A stretch of 10,103 nucleotides of DNA from Eubacteriales Family XIII. Incertae Sedis bacterium (GCA_031263875.1 JAISEX010000271.1:1-10103); one strand, 5' to 3'; shown: positions 1-6,023, counted from the first letter of the stretch. Notes: generated by a model from the sequence alone, not told the origin. Made by a program: numbers and translations.

Positions 1-103
1 CGTCCGGCGCCTCGTCCGGGAAGGGCTCATCTCCCGCCACATATTTTTCCCATAGCTGTGCGATGCGCTCATGACTGTCGACCGTTGGTTGTTCGTATAA
101 CAA
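1..103 (-). CDS. 5' end of an unidentified leftward gene (partial)
   Basis: A reading frame opens on the minus strand at a TTG codon (103-101) and stays open for 34 codons to the window edge. It begins M-L-Y-E-Q-P-T-V-D-S-H-E-R-I-A-Q-L-W-E and continues with an acidic stretch ending P-D-E-A-P-D. The start is chosen because a perfect AGGAGG (114-109) lies 5 bases upstream and no in-frame ATG or GTG fits better. A sigma70-like promoter (221-249) supports transcription in this direction. I do not recognise the family. The visible segment looks like a soluble amphipathic helix rich in charged residues. It is divergent from the M24 operon, so a regulator is possible, but nothing in these 34 residues shows that. 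Confidence 0.5.
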   Translation of the reverse strand, partial: MLYEQPTVDSHERIAQLWEKYVAGDEPFPDEAPD

Positions 104-139
104 AGCCGCCTCCTTACGCGGCTTCCGCCGCGGTATACG
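94..139 (-). promoter_or_regulatory. Leader hairpins around the ribosome binding site of the leftward gene
   Basis: Two perfect hairpins compete here. One pairs 103-109 with 118-124 (AAGCCGC/GCGGCTT), holding the UAAGGAG ribosome binding site in an 8-base loop and the first base of the TTG start in the stem. The other pairs 117-122 with 127-132 (CGCGGC/GCCGCG) around a GGAA tetraloop on the mRNA strand and would leave the site free. They share 118-122, so only one can form. An outer pairing of 94-99 with 134-139 (CGTATA/TATACG) could enclose the whole start region. The pairings are seen directly; translational control is inferred. Confidence 0.4.
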
Positions 140-220
140 GTTCCTCGCCTTTCGCCAGACAGTCAGTGAAGGGAAGAACCAACACGTTAAAATGAGAGCC
201 TATGGAATAAATCCGAACCT

Positions 221-249
221 ACTATATCATGAGCCGTGCCATATGGCAA
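221..249 (-). promoter_or_regulatory. Sigma70-type promoter for the leftward gene
   Basis: Read on the minus strand, TTGCCA (249-244) and TATAGT (226-221) are separated by exactly 17 bases. Each box matches the consensus at five of six positions. Transcription would start near 214, giving a leader of about 110 bases before the TTG start at 103. The -35 box overlaps a perfect 10-bp palindrome, GCCATATGGC (238-247). Confidence 0.5.
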
Positions 250-306
250 TAGTTTGGCACATTATTTTTGCAATAGTGTGCCGAAAAGCGGGCCGCTGTT
301 GGCACA
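238..306. promoter_or_regulatory. Cluster of TTGGCACA half-sites, candidate regulator binding region
   Basis: TTGGCACA occurs at 254-261 and 299-306, and in inverted form as TGTGCCGA (one mismatch) at 277-284. GCAATAGT is directly repeated at 246-253 and 270-277. A perfect palindrome, GCCATATGGC, lies at 238-247. The cluster sits just upstream of the leftward -35 box and about 290-340 bases upstream of the predicted sigma54 start of the M24 operon. That distance suits an upstream activating site for an enhancer-binding protein. A further imperfect palindrome, GTTG-N6-CAAC, lies at 444-457. Binding is inferred from symmetry and position only. Confidence 0.35.
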
Positions 307-385
307 TGTTGATGTTCCGCGCTGTTTTGTGCGGGCGCATGCCCGTATAAAAAGGCGATAACAGCGGGTAAAAGCGAATCGTGAA

Positions 386-524
386 AAAATTACGCGTTTT
401 CGTGCCGCCGTATGCGCAACCGGAACGGCGAAACGTTCTGAATGTTGTAATTTCAACGCTGGCGCGGAGGTGAGCGCTCTCGTGTGCCCCGCGGTCAGTT
501 CGCGTTTTGCATAAAATTACGCGT
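386..524. repeat. 12-bp direct repeat AAAATTACGCGT in the M24 operon leader
   Basis: AAAATTACGCGT occurs identically at 386-397 and 513-524, 127 bases apart, inside the gene-free region between the divergent genes. It could be a second set of protein binding sites or chance. Apart from the features listed, I see no RNA gene or recognised riboswitch in 104-670. Confidence 0.3.
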
Positions 525-568
525 GACGGAAGTACGAAATGCGTTTTACGCTTCCGCTTGGCGCGGCG

Positions 569-585
569 CTGGCATGGATGTTGCA
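569..585 (+). promoter_or_regulatory. Sigma54 (-24/-12) promoter for the M24 operon
   Basis: CTGGCATGGATGTTGCA matches the sigma54 consensus YTGGCACGRNNNTTGCW at every specified position except one (T for C in TGGCAC). The invariant GG (571-572) and GC (583-584) are exactly 10 bases apart, as this sigma factor requires. Transcription would start near 596, leaving a leader of about 75 bases. I find no sigma70-type pair of boxes in this leader. A sigma54 promoter implies an AAA+ enhancer-binding protein, whose gene is not visible in the window. Confidence 0.6.
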
Positions 586-670
586 TTTTAACATGATACA
601 GGGGTAGGTCGCACGGCCACGGCCCTCTACCATCAATATAACGCAAGAATGTGAGTAAAGGAGGATACAT

Positions 671-1906
671 ATGCCAAGATCGGGAATGAACGGGGTGGAT
701 TTTGAAACCAATGTCGATTTTCGCAGATTGCGGGCCGACAGGCTGGCGCGCGCGAAGCAGAGCATGAAAGATAAGGGGCTCGACGCGATCGTCTGCTATG
801 ATTTCGACAATATCAGATACATCACCGGTACGCATATCGGCGAATGGAACCGCAACAAGATGAACAGGTACTGCATCCTGATAGACGGGATCGAGCAGCC
901 TTTCCTGTTCGACCCGGCCGCGCCGTCGAAGCGGAAGCGCGTGGATTGGCTCGACGTGGAGCATATTATGCCGGCTGTCGGATCCATGCGCGGTTCGATA
1001 CCGGAGAATGCCGGTATGGTGAAAAAGGTGGCGGATCAGATTACGGGCTACCTGAAGGAATACGGCGTGACGGGCAAAGTGGGGATGGACATCGTGGACA
1101 TTCCGCTGATCCGCGCGCTCGAAGCGGAGAACGTCGAGGTCGTTGACGGCCAGCAGGCCATGCTCGACGCGCGCATTATCAAGACCGACGACGAGATACA
1201 GTTGCTGAAACAGTCGGCCGCGATGGTCGATGCTGCTTATTACGATCTCGCGAAGGCGTTGCGGCCCGGAATTCTCGAAAATGAGCTCGTCGCCATCGCG
1301 AATTACAAGCTCTACGGCTGGGGCGCGGAGCTCGTCGAATTCGTCAACAGCATTTCCGGCGAGCGCGGCAATCCGCACAGCCACACGTTTACCAACCGGA
1401 TGGTCCGTCCCGGAGAGCTTATCTACTTCGACATCGGCAATACCTACAACGGTTACAAGACGTGCTATTACCGGACGTTCTCCTGCGGCGTGCCGAATGC
1501 GGCGCAGCGCACGGCCTACGAGAAGGCGCTGAAGTGGATCCGCGAGTCCGAAGCGCAGATCAAAGCCGGCAATACGACGGCGGATGTGGCCAAAAAATGG
1601 CCGGCGGCGACCGAGCTCGGATTTAAAAACGAGGAAGAAGCGTTTCTTCTGCAATTTGCCCACGGCATCGGGCTGGGCCTCTGGGAAAAGCCGATCATCT
1701 CGCGCCTGTTCTCACTGGAAAGCCCCTTTGAACTGAAGGAAGGCATGGTATTTGCGATCGAAACGTGGTGCCCGGCCGAGGACGGTTCCGGCAGCGCGCG
1801 CATCGAGGAGGAAGTCGTCGTGAGAAAAGACGGCTGCGAACGCATTACGAAATTCCCGTCGGAAGAAATCACCTCCTGCGGGCTTCCCGGATGCCAGTTC
1901 CTCTAA
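671..1906 (+). CDS. M24 family metallohydrolase (creatinase/aminopeptidase P fold), non-canonical active site
   Basis: This 411-residue protein has the two-domain layout of the M24 family: an N-terminal creatinase-like domain (about 15-165) and a C-terminal pita-bread domain (about 175-400). The family contains Xaa-Pro peptidases, creatinase, ectoine hydrolase and DMSP lyase DddP, so it need not be a peptidase. Metal-ligand positions seen are D254 (YFDIGN), H331 (AHGIGL), E364 (AIET) and E379 (RIEE). The usual second aspartate, in the GY-x-x-D-x-x-RTF motif, is C265. The second histidine of the HExP motif is W338 (LWEKP). A conserved-type histidine is present in NPHSHTF (235-240). The start is supported by AAAGGAGG (657-664) six bases upstream. 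It is first in a three-gene operon with a sigma54 promoter. The fold is confident; the substrate is unknown. A hydrolase of an amide, amidine or cyclic amino-acid derivative fits the neighbours. Confidence 0.9.
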   Translation: MPRSGMNGVDFETNVDFRRLRADRLARAKQSMKDKGLDAIVCYDFDNIRYITGTHIGEWNRNKMNRYCILIDGIEQPFLFDPAAPSKRKRVDWLDVEHIMPAVGSMRGSIPENAGMVKKVADQITGYLKEYGVTGKVGMDIVDIPLIRALEAENVEVVDGQQAMLDARIIKTDDEIQLLKQSAAMVDAAYYDLAKALRPGILENELVAIANYKLYGWGAELVEFVNSISGERGNPHSHTFTNRMVRPGELIYFDIGNTYNGYKTCYYRTFSCGVPNAAQRTAYEKALKWIRESEAQIKAGNTTADVAKKWPAATELGFKNEEEAFLLQFAHGIGLGLWEKPIISRLFSLESPFELKEGMVFAIETWCPAEDGSGSARIEEEVVVRKDGCERITKFPSEEITSCGLPGCQFL

Positions 1907-1986
1907 GCGGAACGCGAAAAGTTAAAAAAGATCGAAAACCCGCGGTTTGCGGGCGATAAGTAAAAACGTATAGCAGAAAGGATGAT

Positions 1987-2874
1987 ATGATTATGGCAAA
2001 CATTGGTTGGATCGGTCTGGGCAATATGGGGACGCCCATGAGCACAAACCTCATCAAAGCCGGTAATGCGGTGGCGGTTTGGAACAGGACGAAGGCGAAG
2101 GCGGACGCTGTTATCTCGGAGGGCGCGGCATGGGCGGATACGCCGAGGGCGGCGGCTGCGGCGAGCGATTTTATCTTTACGATGGTCGCGGACGGCGCGA
2201 GCCTCCACGCGGTCACGTTTGGAGCGGACGGCTTGATTGCGGGCCTTGCGCCTGGTAAGATCGTGATAGACATGAGTACCGTGTCCGTCGAAGAATCGGC
2301 GCAGGTGAATGAGGCTGTCGAAGCGGCGGGCGCAAAATTCCTGCGCGCTCCCGTGACGGGAAGCACGATGCTGGCGCAGTCCGGCACGCTCGGTATTCTG
2401 GCATCCGGCGACAAGGCCGCTTACGACAAGACGTTTCCGCTTTTCGAAATTCTCGGCGGGAATCAGTTTTATCTCGGCGGCGGCGACGAAGCGCGCGTTA
2501 TGAAACTCTCGCTCAATCTTATGATCGCTACGACCATGCAGATGGAAGCGGAAGCCGTCGTACTCGCGGAAAAGGCCGGCCTCGATGTGGCGCAGGTCGT
2601 GGAGATCATCGCGGGCAGCGCGGCGGGTTCTCCGCTGACGGGTTACAAGAAAGTCCCGATCGGTACGGGCAATTACGCCGCGGCGTTCAGCGTCAAGCTG
2701 ATGATCAAAGACCTGAAGCTCGCGGGGGCTGTCGGGCAGCAGTACGGCGTCAAGCTGGAAAGCACGAATCTTACGAGGGCGCGCCTCGAGCTCGCGGACA
2801 GCAAGGGCTACGGCGATCTGGACTTTTCGGTGCTGACAAAGCTGCTTGAGGAAGAAAGCGGTTACACGCGGTAG
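1987..2874 (+). CDS. NAD(P)-dependent beta-hydroxyacid dehydrogenase (GlxR/3-hydroxyisobutyrate dehydrogenase family)
   Basis: The 295-residue protein has the family's normal length and signatures. There is an N-terminal Rossmann loop GLGNMGTPM (10-18). An N-R-T (33-35) after the second strand favours NADP(H). The substrate-loop motif APVTGS (121-126) is followed by a G-rich segment ending in ASGD. The catalytic lysine is K173 with N177 (KLSLN). Members interconvert a beta-hydroxyacid and its semialdehyde or keto form, for example tartronate semialdehyde reductase or 3-hydroxyisobutyrate dehydrogenase. Two starts fit: ATG 1987 (4 bases after AAAGGA at 1977-1982) and ATG 1993 (10 bases after it, giving M-A-N-I-G-W); the latter may be the true one. 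It lies 80 bases after the M24 gene, with a small CCCGC/GCGGG hairpin (1939-1953) between them, and is probably co-transcribed. The family is confident, the substrate is not. Confidence 0.9.
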   Translation: MIMANIGWIGLGNMGTPMSTNLIKAGNAVAVWNRTKAKADAVISEGAAWADTPRAAAAASDFIFTMVADGASLHAVTFGADGLIAGLAPGKIVIDMSTVSVEESAQVNEAVEAAGAKFLRAPVTGSTMLAQSGTLGILASGDKAAYDKTFPLFEILGGNQFYLGGGDEARVMKLSLNLMIATTMQMEAEAVVLAEKAGLDVAQVVEIIAGSAAGSPLTGYKKVPIGTGNYAAAFSVKLMIKDLKLAGAVGQQYGVKLESTNLTRARLELADSKGYGDLDFSVLTKLLEEESGYTR

Positions 2875-2923
2875 GCGTGTGGCAATTGTGGTGTGAGAGT
2901 TGAAAGTAATAGGAGGTTACAAA

Positions 2924-3652
2924 ATGTCATTTAAAGCGTATGTGAAAAATTATTATGATATCCAGGCGATGCAGCCGGCCGCGCATGTGATGGCGCATTC
3001 GGCGCCGTTTGCGGGTCCCGTGCCGATGGGCTACGATCCGGCCGGCAAGGACTGGACGTATCTGTATTTCTCGACCTGCGAGATCACGTTTGGCGGCGCG
3101 GCGCTGCTTGCGAATCATAAGGACGCGGATCATGTCTTCTACATCCTCGACGGGTACGGGTATTCGCTGATGGACGGGAAGCGTTACACCTTTGAAACGG
3201 GCGACATTATGTGGACGCCGGGCAACACCGACCATGAGATGTATCCGTTCGGAACGGCGACGCTGAAATTCCTCGTGACGCTCTGCCCGCAGGGTTTCAA
3301 GGCTTCGGAGCCCTATATCAAGAACATCAACGACGTGGAGCCCGCGACTGAACCCGGCAATGACGGTGTCACGTTCTTCACCCTGGCGTCGCCTACGATC
3401 AGCGGTTCGCCGACGCAGGAGTTCCATATCGTGGACGTGCTTCCGGGCGCGAAATTGTCGCTCGATACGCCGAAGTCGGATGTCATCGCGTATATGTTCC
3501 AGGCGCAGGCCGAGGCGACCGTCGATGGCGAAAAGCTCGCGATGAAGAAGGCGGAAGATACTCTGGTCGTGCCGATGGGCGCGAAGTGGGATATCGCCAA
3601 CACCACAAAGCAGACGCTCCGTCTGGCGCTGTCGCTGAGCCCGTCGCGGTAG
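2924..3652 (+). CDS. Cupin-domain protein resembling (S)-ureidoglycine aminohydrolase
   Basis: A 242-residue soluble protein with two cupin-like barrels. The N-terminal barrel (about 45-120) has the better motifs: a histidine-rich first motif (H65, D67, D69, H70, then FYILDG) and a second motif, PGNTDH, ending in H104. The first motif departs from the usual HxH-x(3,4)-E. The C-terminal barrel (about 165-240) has lost metal-binding histidines. In characterised ureidoglycine aminohydrolase (AllE) the metal sits in the C-terminal barrel, so this protein is unlikely to be a true AllE. The start is ATG 2924, because AGGAGG (2911-2916) lies 7 bases upstream; an earlier in-frame TTG at 2900 has no ribosome binding site. 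It ends the operon with the M24 hydrolase and dehydrogenase, 49 bases after the latter. A metal-dependent isomerase, lyase or aminohydrolase step is plausible. The function is unassigned. Confidence 0.8.
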   Translation: MSFKAYVKNYYDIQAMQPAAHVMAHSAPFAGPVPMGYDPAGKDWTYLYFSTCEITFGGAALLANHKDADHVFYILDGYGYSLMDGKRYTFETGDIMWTPGNTDHEMYPFGTATLKFLVTLCPQGFKASEPYIKNINDVEPATEPGNDGVTFFTLASPTISGSPTQEFHIVDVLPGAKLSLDTPKSDVIAYMFQAQAEATVDGEKLAMKKAEDTLVVPMGAKWDIANTTKQTLRLALSLSPSR

Positions 3653-3717
3653 ACATTACGCGGTAAATACCACCACATGGGCCGGGGGTGAAACCGGTGC
3701 TATGGTTCCACTAAAGG

Positions 3718-3744
3718 AGGGCCGCCTGCCCGGGCGGCTCTTCT
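3718..3744 (+). terminator. GC-rich hairpin after the cupin gene, probable operon terminator
   Basis: AGGGCCGCC (3718-3726) pairs with GGCGGCTCT (3733-3741) around a 6-base loop, including one G-T pair. The tail, TCTTCT, is short and interrupted, so termination may be weak. The hairpin lies 65 bases after the cupin stop codon. The AAAGGAGG at its 5' side resembles a ribosome binding site but is used up in the stem and is too far from any ATG. Confidence 0.45.
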
Positions 3745-3756
3745 GGTATGAAACGT

Positions 3757-3865
3757 GTGGAATTGTTACGAAGTGTGGAATCGTTGCGGAATGTGGAATT
3801 GTTATAGAATATGCGAGTCGTTGCGGAATGTGCGATTGTTATGAAAGATGCGATCTCCGATAAGT
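3757..3865. repeat. Degenerate 18-bp tandem repeat, about six copies
   Basis: Units of 18 bases run head to tail: 3757-3774, 3775-3792, 3793-3810, 3811-3829 (19 bases), 3830-3847, and a decayed sixth at 3848-3865. An approximate consensus is GTGGAATTGTTGCGGAAT. Copies 1 and 3 share GTGGAATTGTTA; copies 2 and 4 share TCGTTGCGGAAT, suggesting an older two-unit duplication. From ATG 3748 the first copies read as a 19-residue peptide, MKRVELLRSVESLRNVELL, before a stop at 3805. No usable ribosome binding site precedes it, so I do not call a gene. There are no spacers, so it is not a CRISPR array. Weaker echoes of the repeat may continue to about 3970. Confidence 0.7.
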
Positions 3866-4036
3866 TGCATAATTTTACATTTGGCGAAACCGCGAACAGC
3901 AGGTAGGTTGCCGGGAGTGGCGGAGAGGTTGCGGGCAGAGAAAAAGTTACGGAGAATATGCGATTTGCACATAATGGAAATTGCGTTACGTCACATCGCG
4001 CGACGCCACATCACATTACATTATTTTATTGGTTTC

Positions 4037-4078
4037 ATGGCAAGGCTCTTGCGCGGCGGCGGAGAGATTTGGTACACT
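4037..4078 (+). promoter_or_regulatory. Candidate lplA promoter: sigma54-like and sigma70-like elements overlapping
   Basis: ATGGCAAGGCTCTTGCG (4037-4053) keeps the sigma54 GG (4039-4040) and GC (4051-4052) exactly 10 bases apart, with TGGCA and TTGC intact. It misses the consensus at three flanking positions. Its start site would be near 4064. Alternatively, TTGCGC (4049-4054) and TACACT (4073-4078), 18 bases apart, form a weak sigma70 promoter. The two overlap and I cannot tell which is used. The rest of 3653-4106 holds only the hairpin and tandem repeat already listed. Confidence 0.35.
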
Positions 4079-4106
4079 TAAATACAGTTGAAAGGGCGGT
4101 GAAGCG

Positions 4107-5096
4107 ATGCTTTTTGTTGAGAGCGAGAGGACTGACGCGAGGTATAATCTCGCTTTGGAGCAGCATATGTTTGAACGGTGCGGCCGCGATGAGGGCTGCC
4201 TGATGCTGTGGAAAAATCATAACACCATCGTTGTGGGGAAACACCAGAACACCCTGGCTGAAATCAACGCGGAATATGTGCGGGACAATGAGATAACCGT
4301 GGTGCGGCGGCTTTCGGGCGGCGGCGCGGTCTATCACGATCTCGGCAACCTGAATTACACGATTATTACCGGGGATCAAGACGGCGGCAGCTTTGATTTT
4401 GCCCGCTTTTGCGCGCCGGTGGTGGACGCACTGCGCTCTCTGGAAGTGCCGGCCGAAATCTCCGGGCGCAACGACATCGTGATCGACGGCAAGAAGATTT
4501 CCGGCAGCGCCCAGTATAAAAAAGACGGTAAAATCATGCATCACGGCACCTTGCTTTTCGATTCGGACTTGGGGGTGCTCGCGGACGCGCTGAACGCCTC
4601 GGCGGAGAAACTGCAATCGAACGGCGTCGCGTCGGTGCGTTCCCGCGTCACGAATATCAAGCCCTATCTCAAAACCGAGATGAGCATGGATGAGTTTTAT
4701 GAAACGCTCAAACAGGCGCTGTTCGCGCGGCTTTCGCTGCACCCGTATCCGCTTTCGGCTGAAGATCAAGAAGATGTCGCGCGGCTCAGGGAGAGCCGCT
4801 ATGCGCGTTGGGAGTGGAACTACGGCGCGTCGCCCGCCTCCGCCATCAAGAAGTCGAAGCGGATCGACGGCGTGGGGAAAATCGAAATCTATCTCGAAGT
4901 CGCCACGGGCGGAACGATCCGCGATATCGCGTTTTTCGGCGATTATTTCGGTGACGGCCAAGAGCTGTTAAAGGCTCGCCTGACCGGTGCGCGACTAGCG
5001 GAAGATTCGCTGCGGATGGCGCTTGCCGGCATAGACGTGGGCGAGTGTATCCACGGCCTTGACGAAACGGCGCTGCTGTCGGTACTGCTGCTGTAA
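4107..5096 (+). CDS. lplA: Lipoate-protein ligase
   Basis: A full-length 329-residue ligase that uses ATP to activate lipoate (or octanoate) and attach it to lysines of E2 subunits and glycine-cleavage H protein in the cytoplasm. Signatures are the RRLSGGGAVYHDLGNLN motif (67-83), the catalytic-lysine segment NDIVIDGKKISGSAQ (122-136), and HHGTLL (145-150). The C-terminal accessory domain begins near RYARWEWNYGASP (231-243), so both LplA domains are in one chain. The start is supported by AAGGGCGGTG-type sequence about 6 bases upstream. No lipoylated enzyme is encoded in the window and the gene appears to stand alone. A sigma54-like site upstream raises the possibility of co-regulation with the M24 operon or with an unseen dehydrogenase complex. 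Function is confident. Confidence 0.95.
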   Translation: MLFVESERTDARYNLALEQHMFERCGRDEGCLMLWKNHNTIVVGKHQNTLAEINAEYVRDNEITVVRRLSGGGAVYHDLGNLNYTIITGDQDGGSFDFARFCAPVVDALRSLEVPAEISGRNDIVIDGKKISGSAQYKKDGKIMHHGTLLFDSDLGVLADALNASAEKLQSNGVASVRSRVTNIKPYLKTEMSMDEFYETLKQALFARLSLHPYPLSAEDQEDVARLRESRYARWEWNYGASPASAIKKSKRIDGVGKIEIYLEVATGGTIRDIAFFGDYFGDGQELLKARLTGARLAEDSLRMALAGIDVGECIHGLDETALLSVLLL

Positions 5097-5104
5097 ATAA
5101 AGTG

Positions 5105-5304
5105 ACGGGGGACGGCAGGGTGAGGGAGCTTGCGCCGAATTTTCTCTCGTTTTTTTGTGGCGCTTGGGCGAGAAACGGGGACGCCATAGGAGGATGGGCG
5201 GGATGGGGACTTTTCTCGCGCGGGTATTGCGGCTCCGACCGCTATGAAAGATTTTTGGGAGGCGGCGCGGAATGGCGCACGTGTCCCGCGCACGGGGGAC
5301 GGCA
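5105..5304. repeat. Direct repeat ACGGGGGACGGCA, two copies
   Basis: The identical 13-mer occurs at 5105-5117 and 5292-5304, flanking about 175 bases. Related GGGGAC motifs lie between them, at about 5177-5181 and 5205-5209. Similar GGGGACGG-bearing dispersed repeats are common in some Bacillota genomes. Whether the pair bounds a former insertion cannot be decided here. Confidence 0.5.
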
Positions 5305-5442
5305 CTGAGAGAACGCTCATGTTACGCTTCGTTTCTCGCTCCTTACTGTTTTTTGTGATAACGGGTTCGCCGCAGGAAGAAGGGAGGCGCTGTGTTCCTC
5401 GCCCGCTTTTCCCGCGCAAGGGATAGCAGGGGTGCGGTAGCA

Positions 5443-5534
5443 GTGGGGCACTCAAAAATAAGAAACTTGTTTTTGCAAGCACTCGCGTAAGACTGTGCTG
5501 CGGGTTACGTACAAAATCATTTTGAGTGCGCCAC
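5443..5534. repeat. Long imperfect inverted repeat, 92 bases, structured RNA or mobile-element remnant
   Basis: GTGGGGCACTCAAAA (5443-5457) is the reverse complement of TTTTGAGTGCGCCAC (5520-5534) at 14 of 15 positions; the innermost 10 bp are perfect. The 62 bases between can form smaller stems: CTTG/CAAG (5466-5469/5476-5479), AGCAC/GTGCT (5478-5482/5495-5499) and GCGTAA/TTACGT (5485-5490/5505-5510), partly exclusive. There are no clear target-site duplications. The GTGGGGCACT ends recall termini of IS21-family elements as I remember them, so a small non-autonomous element is one reading; a regulatory RNA is the other. It is not a tRNA, since no T-loop sequence is present. Confidence 0.5.
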
Positions 5535-5569
5535 CGGAGCCCCGAATAGCCCGGTGGGGCTGTTTTTTT
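5531..5569 (+). terminator. Intrinsic terminator with a competing overlapping hairpin
   Basis: AGCCCC (5538-5543) pairs with GGGGCT (5556-5561), followed by G and seven T (5563-5569): a plausible rightward terminator. A second hairpin, CCACCGG (5531-5537) with CCGGTGG (5551-5557), uses part of the same 3' arm, so the two cannot coexist. Its 5' arm also overlaps the 3' arm of the large inverted repeat at 5520-5534. The order (outer stem, antiterminator-like stem, terminator) is the one seen in riboswitches. Confidence 0.5.
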
Positions 5570-5852
5570 GTGTTTGAGATTTCATGATCGTTAAAATTTT
5601 AACAACTGGATCGCAACATTCTTTTGAGAACAGCCCCATGCGCCCGAAAAAAGATATTTCGATCTACGGGCTTGCTTCGCTTCACTCGCAAGAGAGGTGT
5701 AACGAAATCAGCCAAATGGAATATTGTGGAAATAAATTGACCATAAATGAGATTGAATTTAAGCCATAATCGTCTATGTCCGCTGTATTTAATTCTAATT
5801 TCGTTACAATTCCAATGACAGCGGTGCGGCACGCGCGCCAGTCCCTCGGGCG

Positions 5853-5939
5853 ACGGGATTGCGGCTCGGAGGCCGCAATGACAATAACGCGCTCGCTGCC
5901 CCGCAATTCTAAAACCTCTGGCATAAACGGGATTGCGGC
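5853..5939. repeat. REP-like palindromic dispersed repeat
   Basis: ATTGCGGC (5858-5865) and GCCGCAAT (5872-5879) form a perfect 8-bp hairpin with loop TCGGAG. The surrounding 13-mer ACGGGATTGCGGC occurs at 5853-5865 and again at 5927-5939. A related copy, CGGGTATTGCGGCTCC, lies at 5221-5236. Such units with the CCGCAATGACA core resemble dispersed extragenic palindromes found in many bacterial genomes. On the minus strand, this is the region after the transporter stop codon, where a REP could stabilise the mRNA 3' end. Confidence 0.5.
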
Positions 5940-6023
5940 GGGACGTTCGCTCTGCTTGCCCACCCATAGCTATGCGTCAAACAAACGCCGCAGATAACGC
6001 CCCGCCGCCGAATCCCTGCGCCG

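Larger units (their letters stand above)
5097..6023. other. Gene-free region of 927 bases rich in short repeats
   Basis: No convincing gene lies between lplA and the convergent transporter gene. The longest frame with some AT-rich, gene-like character is 5584-5769 on the plus strand (61 codons, starting M-I-V-K-I-L-T-T-G). It has no ribosome binding site and no family I recognise; it may be a gene remnant. The region also holds direct repeats, a long inverted repeat, a terminator and REP-like units, listed separately, and a perfect palindrome GTTAAAATTTTAAC at 5590-5603. This is the pattern of an intergenic region that has collected mobile or dispersed repeats. Confidence 0.5.

Noticed and set aside
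254..271. TTGGCAC...TTTGCA resembling a sigma54 promoter
   Set aside because: The GG and GC are 12 bases apart, not the required 10. The better site is at 569-585.
330..349. TATAAA after a CGGGC/GCCCG hairpin as a promoter for the M24 operon
   Set aside because: No acceptable -35 box at 16-18 bases; nearest TTG is only 13 bases from it.
227..1663. 478-codon open frame on the minus strand over the M24 gene
   Set aside because: It is antisense to a clear M24 protein, has Arg/His-rich unlikely composition, no recognisable domain and no ribosome binding site.
3680..3741. GGGTGAAACCGG followed by a terminator-like hairpin, resembling a T-box
   Set aside because: There is no stem I or specifier loop upstream: the cupin gene ends about 30 bases earlier. 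The match to the T-box core is poor.
5443..5534. tRNA-like length and a CCA-like end
   Set aside because: No GGTTCRA T-loop, no anticodon arm and an acceptor pairing far too long for tRNA.
5584..5769. 61-codon plus-strand ORF
   Set aside because: No ribosome binding site, no recognisable family and a location among repeats; kept only as a note in the regional entry.
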